Origin: Syntrophotaleaceae bacterium
Lineage (GTDB): Bacteria; Desulfobacterota; Desulfuromonadia; Desulfuromonadales; Syntrophotaleaceae
Length of the DNA: 64,000 nucleotides
Reading direction: 5' to 3'
Assembly (NCBI GenBank): GCA_041390365.1
Contig: JAWKQB010000004.1
Coordinates: 1-64,000 of the forward strand
Shown here: piece after piece, positions 62,964 through 64,000 of the stretch
Layout of the letters: every line of letters begins with the position of its first letter
How positions within the stretch are numbered: the stretch's first letter is position 1
The notes under the pieces: generated by a model
Told to the model about the DNA's origin: nothing
Database searches by the model: none
What the model saw: only the letters and a program-made list of their open reading frames with translations
Program-made: the position numbers and the translations under genes

Positions 62964-63045
62964 AGCCTGTTCTCCCTGGTTTCATCCCCGTCGTGACAGG
63001 GACGCAGAGATTATGACCGATTGAGGTCATTGACAGTGTCGGCTT

Positions 63046-63933
63046 TCAGATGTTCCCGTTAAGATTCTCCATGGCTGTGGTCTTAGACTCCTTAATCGGG
63101 AGCTGCCCGACCTGCTTCAGAAAGCTTTCCCATGCATCTTGATAGGAAGCCCCTCCCACAAGATAAGAATCGCTGTGCCCGGCGCCGGAAACGGACAAAA
63201 AAGTCTTCGGCTCGGGCGCACTTTCAAAAAGCTGCTTGCCCATGATCCAGGGAACGACCTGGTCCCGGTCTCCGTGAATCATCAGCAGGGGCTTTTGCAG
63301 GCGTGAAATCTTTCCCAGGTTGTCAAACCTCTCCCCGATGGCCCACCAGCCGACCAGAGCGTAGACCACCGGGGTTTTTATGCGAGCCATGTCCCGAAGC
63401 GAGGTGAAAGAGCATTCCAGAACCAGCCCGGCCGGCGGGTTTTCCAGAGCCATCTGCAGAGCTACCGCCGCCCCCATGCTGCGCCCGAAATAGATCGTCC
63501 GCTCCGGATTCCAGCCTCGGGTTTCCAGAAAACGCAATGCCGCCCGGCCGTCCCGGTAGAGGTCCTCCTCCTTCAGCGGCCGGCCCTCGCTGGCGCCGTA
63601 ACCCCGATAATCGAAGATGAAAACGGGAAGACCCAGGTGGTTAAGATATTGCAGATTCTCTACCCGGTGAGTGATGTTTGCGGCATTGCCGTGGAAATAC
63701 ACGATCAGCGGACCGGGCGAAGCGGCCGGTACGTACCAGCCGTGAAGTCGAACCCCGTCATCGCTTTCGAACCAGATATCCTCGTAGTTGATGCCCCGGG
63801 CGTCCGGGGTTTGCAGAACATCCCGGCTGGATTGGAATACAAAGCGCGTCCCGTATTCGCAGCCGGAAAGGGTCATCGATCCTGCAAGCATGAGGTTGAG
63901 AAACAGTAAGAAGCGAAAACCGGGTGCAGGCAT
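63046..63933 (-). CDS. Alpha/beta-hydrolase lipoprotein B
   Basis: A 295-aa lipoprotein (lipobox MTLSGCEYG) with an alpha/beta hydrolase core: VYFHGNAANI, YFGRSMGAAVAL (nucleophile Ser), HGDRDQVVP, and SGAGHSDSY. The paralogue at 61971 is next to it, so this is a tandem duplication. Substrates are unknown. Confidence 0.83.
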   Translation of the reverse strand: MPAPGFRFLLFLNLMLAGSMTLSGCEYGTRFVFQSSRDVLQTPDARGINYEDIWFESDDGVRLHGWYVPAASPGPLIVYFHGNAANITHRVENLQYLNHLGLPVFIFDYRGYGASEGRPLKEEDLYRDGRAALRFLETRGWNPERTIYFGRSMGAAVALQMALENPPAGLVLECSFTSLRDMARIKTPVVYALVGWWAIGERFDNLGKISRLQKPLLMIHGDRDQVVPWIMGKQLFESAPEPKTFLSVSGAGHSDSYLVGGASYQDAWESFLKQVGQLPIKESKTTAMENLNGNI

Positions 63934-63973
63934 TCTTCCCTCCGAGTCAGTTGAGGTGGGGTTGGTAAAACTA

Positions 63974-63979
63974 ATTATA
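63974..63979 (-). promoter_or_regulatory. Possible -10 box upstream of hydrolase lipoprotein B
   Basis: On the minus strand a perfect TATAAT is read at 63979-63974, about 40 nt upstream of the ATG (63933). The expected -35 region at about 63997-64000 is cut by the window edge, so this is only a partial promoter. An inverted repeat GCCGTT/AACGGC lies just beyond. Confidence 0.45.
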
Positions 63980-64000
63980 GCAGCCGTTCCGAAAACGGCC

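Noticed and set aside
1..64000. tRNA or rRNA genes, or an integrase that would mark an island edge
   Set aside because: I looked for tRNA-like cloverleaf ends and tyrosine recombinase motifs and saw none; the only small HTH candidate belongs to the BREX operon.

Overview
The window reads as a chromosomal segment of a GC-rich deltaproteobacterium, most likely in the Desulfuromonadia (Geobacter/Desulfuromonas/Pelobacter-like). The basis is gene style, aryl-polyene/ladderane-like lipid genes rich in B12-type radical SAM proteins, and families of short intergenic repeats. No rRNA, tRNA or CRISPR array was seen, so the taxonomy is inference.

1-2663: the tail of an amidoligase cassette (amidoligase_2, an unknown 166-aa protein, a class II glutamine amidotransferase, and a gamma-glutamylcyclotransferase-like protein), all with overlapping starts and stops. 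A 75-nt three-hairpin element sits inside the amidoligase frame. A second copy with compensatory stem changes lies inside a DUF4236/TPR gene at 22.7 kb.

2664-21744: a defence island. A sigma70-like promoter and two inverted repeats precede a small excisionase-type HTH gene and a complete type 1 BREX set in canonical order (brxA, brxB, brxC, pglX, pglZ, brxL). An apparently complete CBASS operon follows 18 nt later: Cap4 nuclease-SAVED effector, CD-NTase, Cap2 E1/E2-like and Cap3 JAB-type protease. Spacing suggests one transcription unit of about 19 kb. brxC carries a 7-bp tandem repeat that would change frame if copy number changed, and pglX has an AT-richer central block matching its probable recognition region.

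21942-28004: DUF4236/TPR gene, a rho-independent terminator with a group II intron (probably IIC) inserted right after it, a diverged 5' relic of a second intron, a DUF202 membrane protein, an alpha/beta hydrolase with a beta-helix-like tail (minus strand), and a small exported BamE-like protein. The intron reverse transcriptase appears frameshifted.

28112-58310: a biosynthetic locus of about 30 kb on one strand. It combines an aryl-polyene (APE)-like module with a module that looks ladderane-like. The APE-like part has a ketoreductase, KS enzymes, an ACP, acyltransferase, PaaK-type ligase, MIO ammonia lyase, two hotdog dehydratases, thioesterase, LolA-like protein, MMPL/RND exporter and DUF3261 lipoprotein. 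The second part has a CrtI-like oxidoreductase, three B12-type radical SAM enzymes, GT2-DUF2062, an LpxL-like acyltransferase, two more ACPs, another KS with a Cys-less partner, a BtrH-like acyltransferase, a PagL-like outer-membrane protein and an ABC exporter. Downstream and convergent (59058-61514) are a KAS III enzyme and a fourth radical SAM gene that plausibly belong to the same pathway.

A working model, which is inference: ammonia lyase and ligase make an aryl starter; KS/KS-CLF pairs, KR and DH extend an ACP-bound polyene; the CrtI-like and radical SAM enzymes remodel it; acyltransferases, GT2 and BtrH-like protein attach it to a lipid, sugar or amine; MMPL, LolA, lipoproteins and the ABC exporter place it in the envelope. 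The ligase carries an apparent 1-nt frameshift at a C run. The window ends with a PNPOx-like gene and two paralogous alpha/beta-hydrolase lipoproteins (minus strand).
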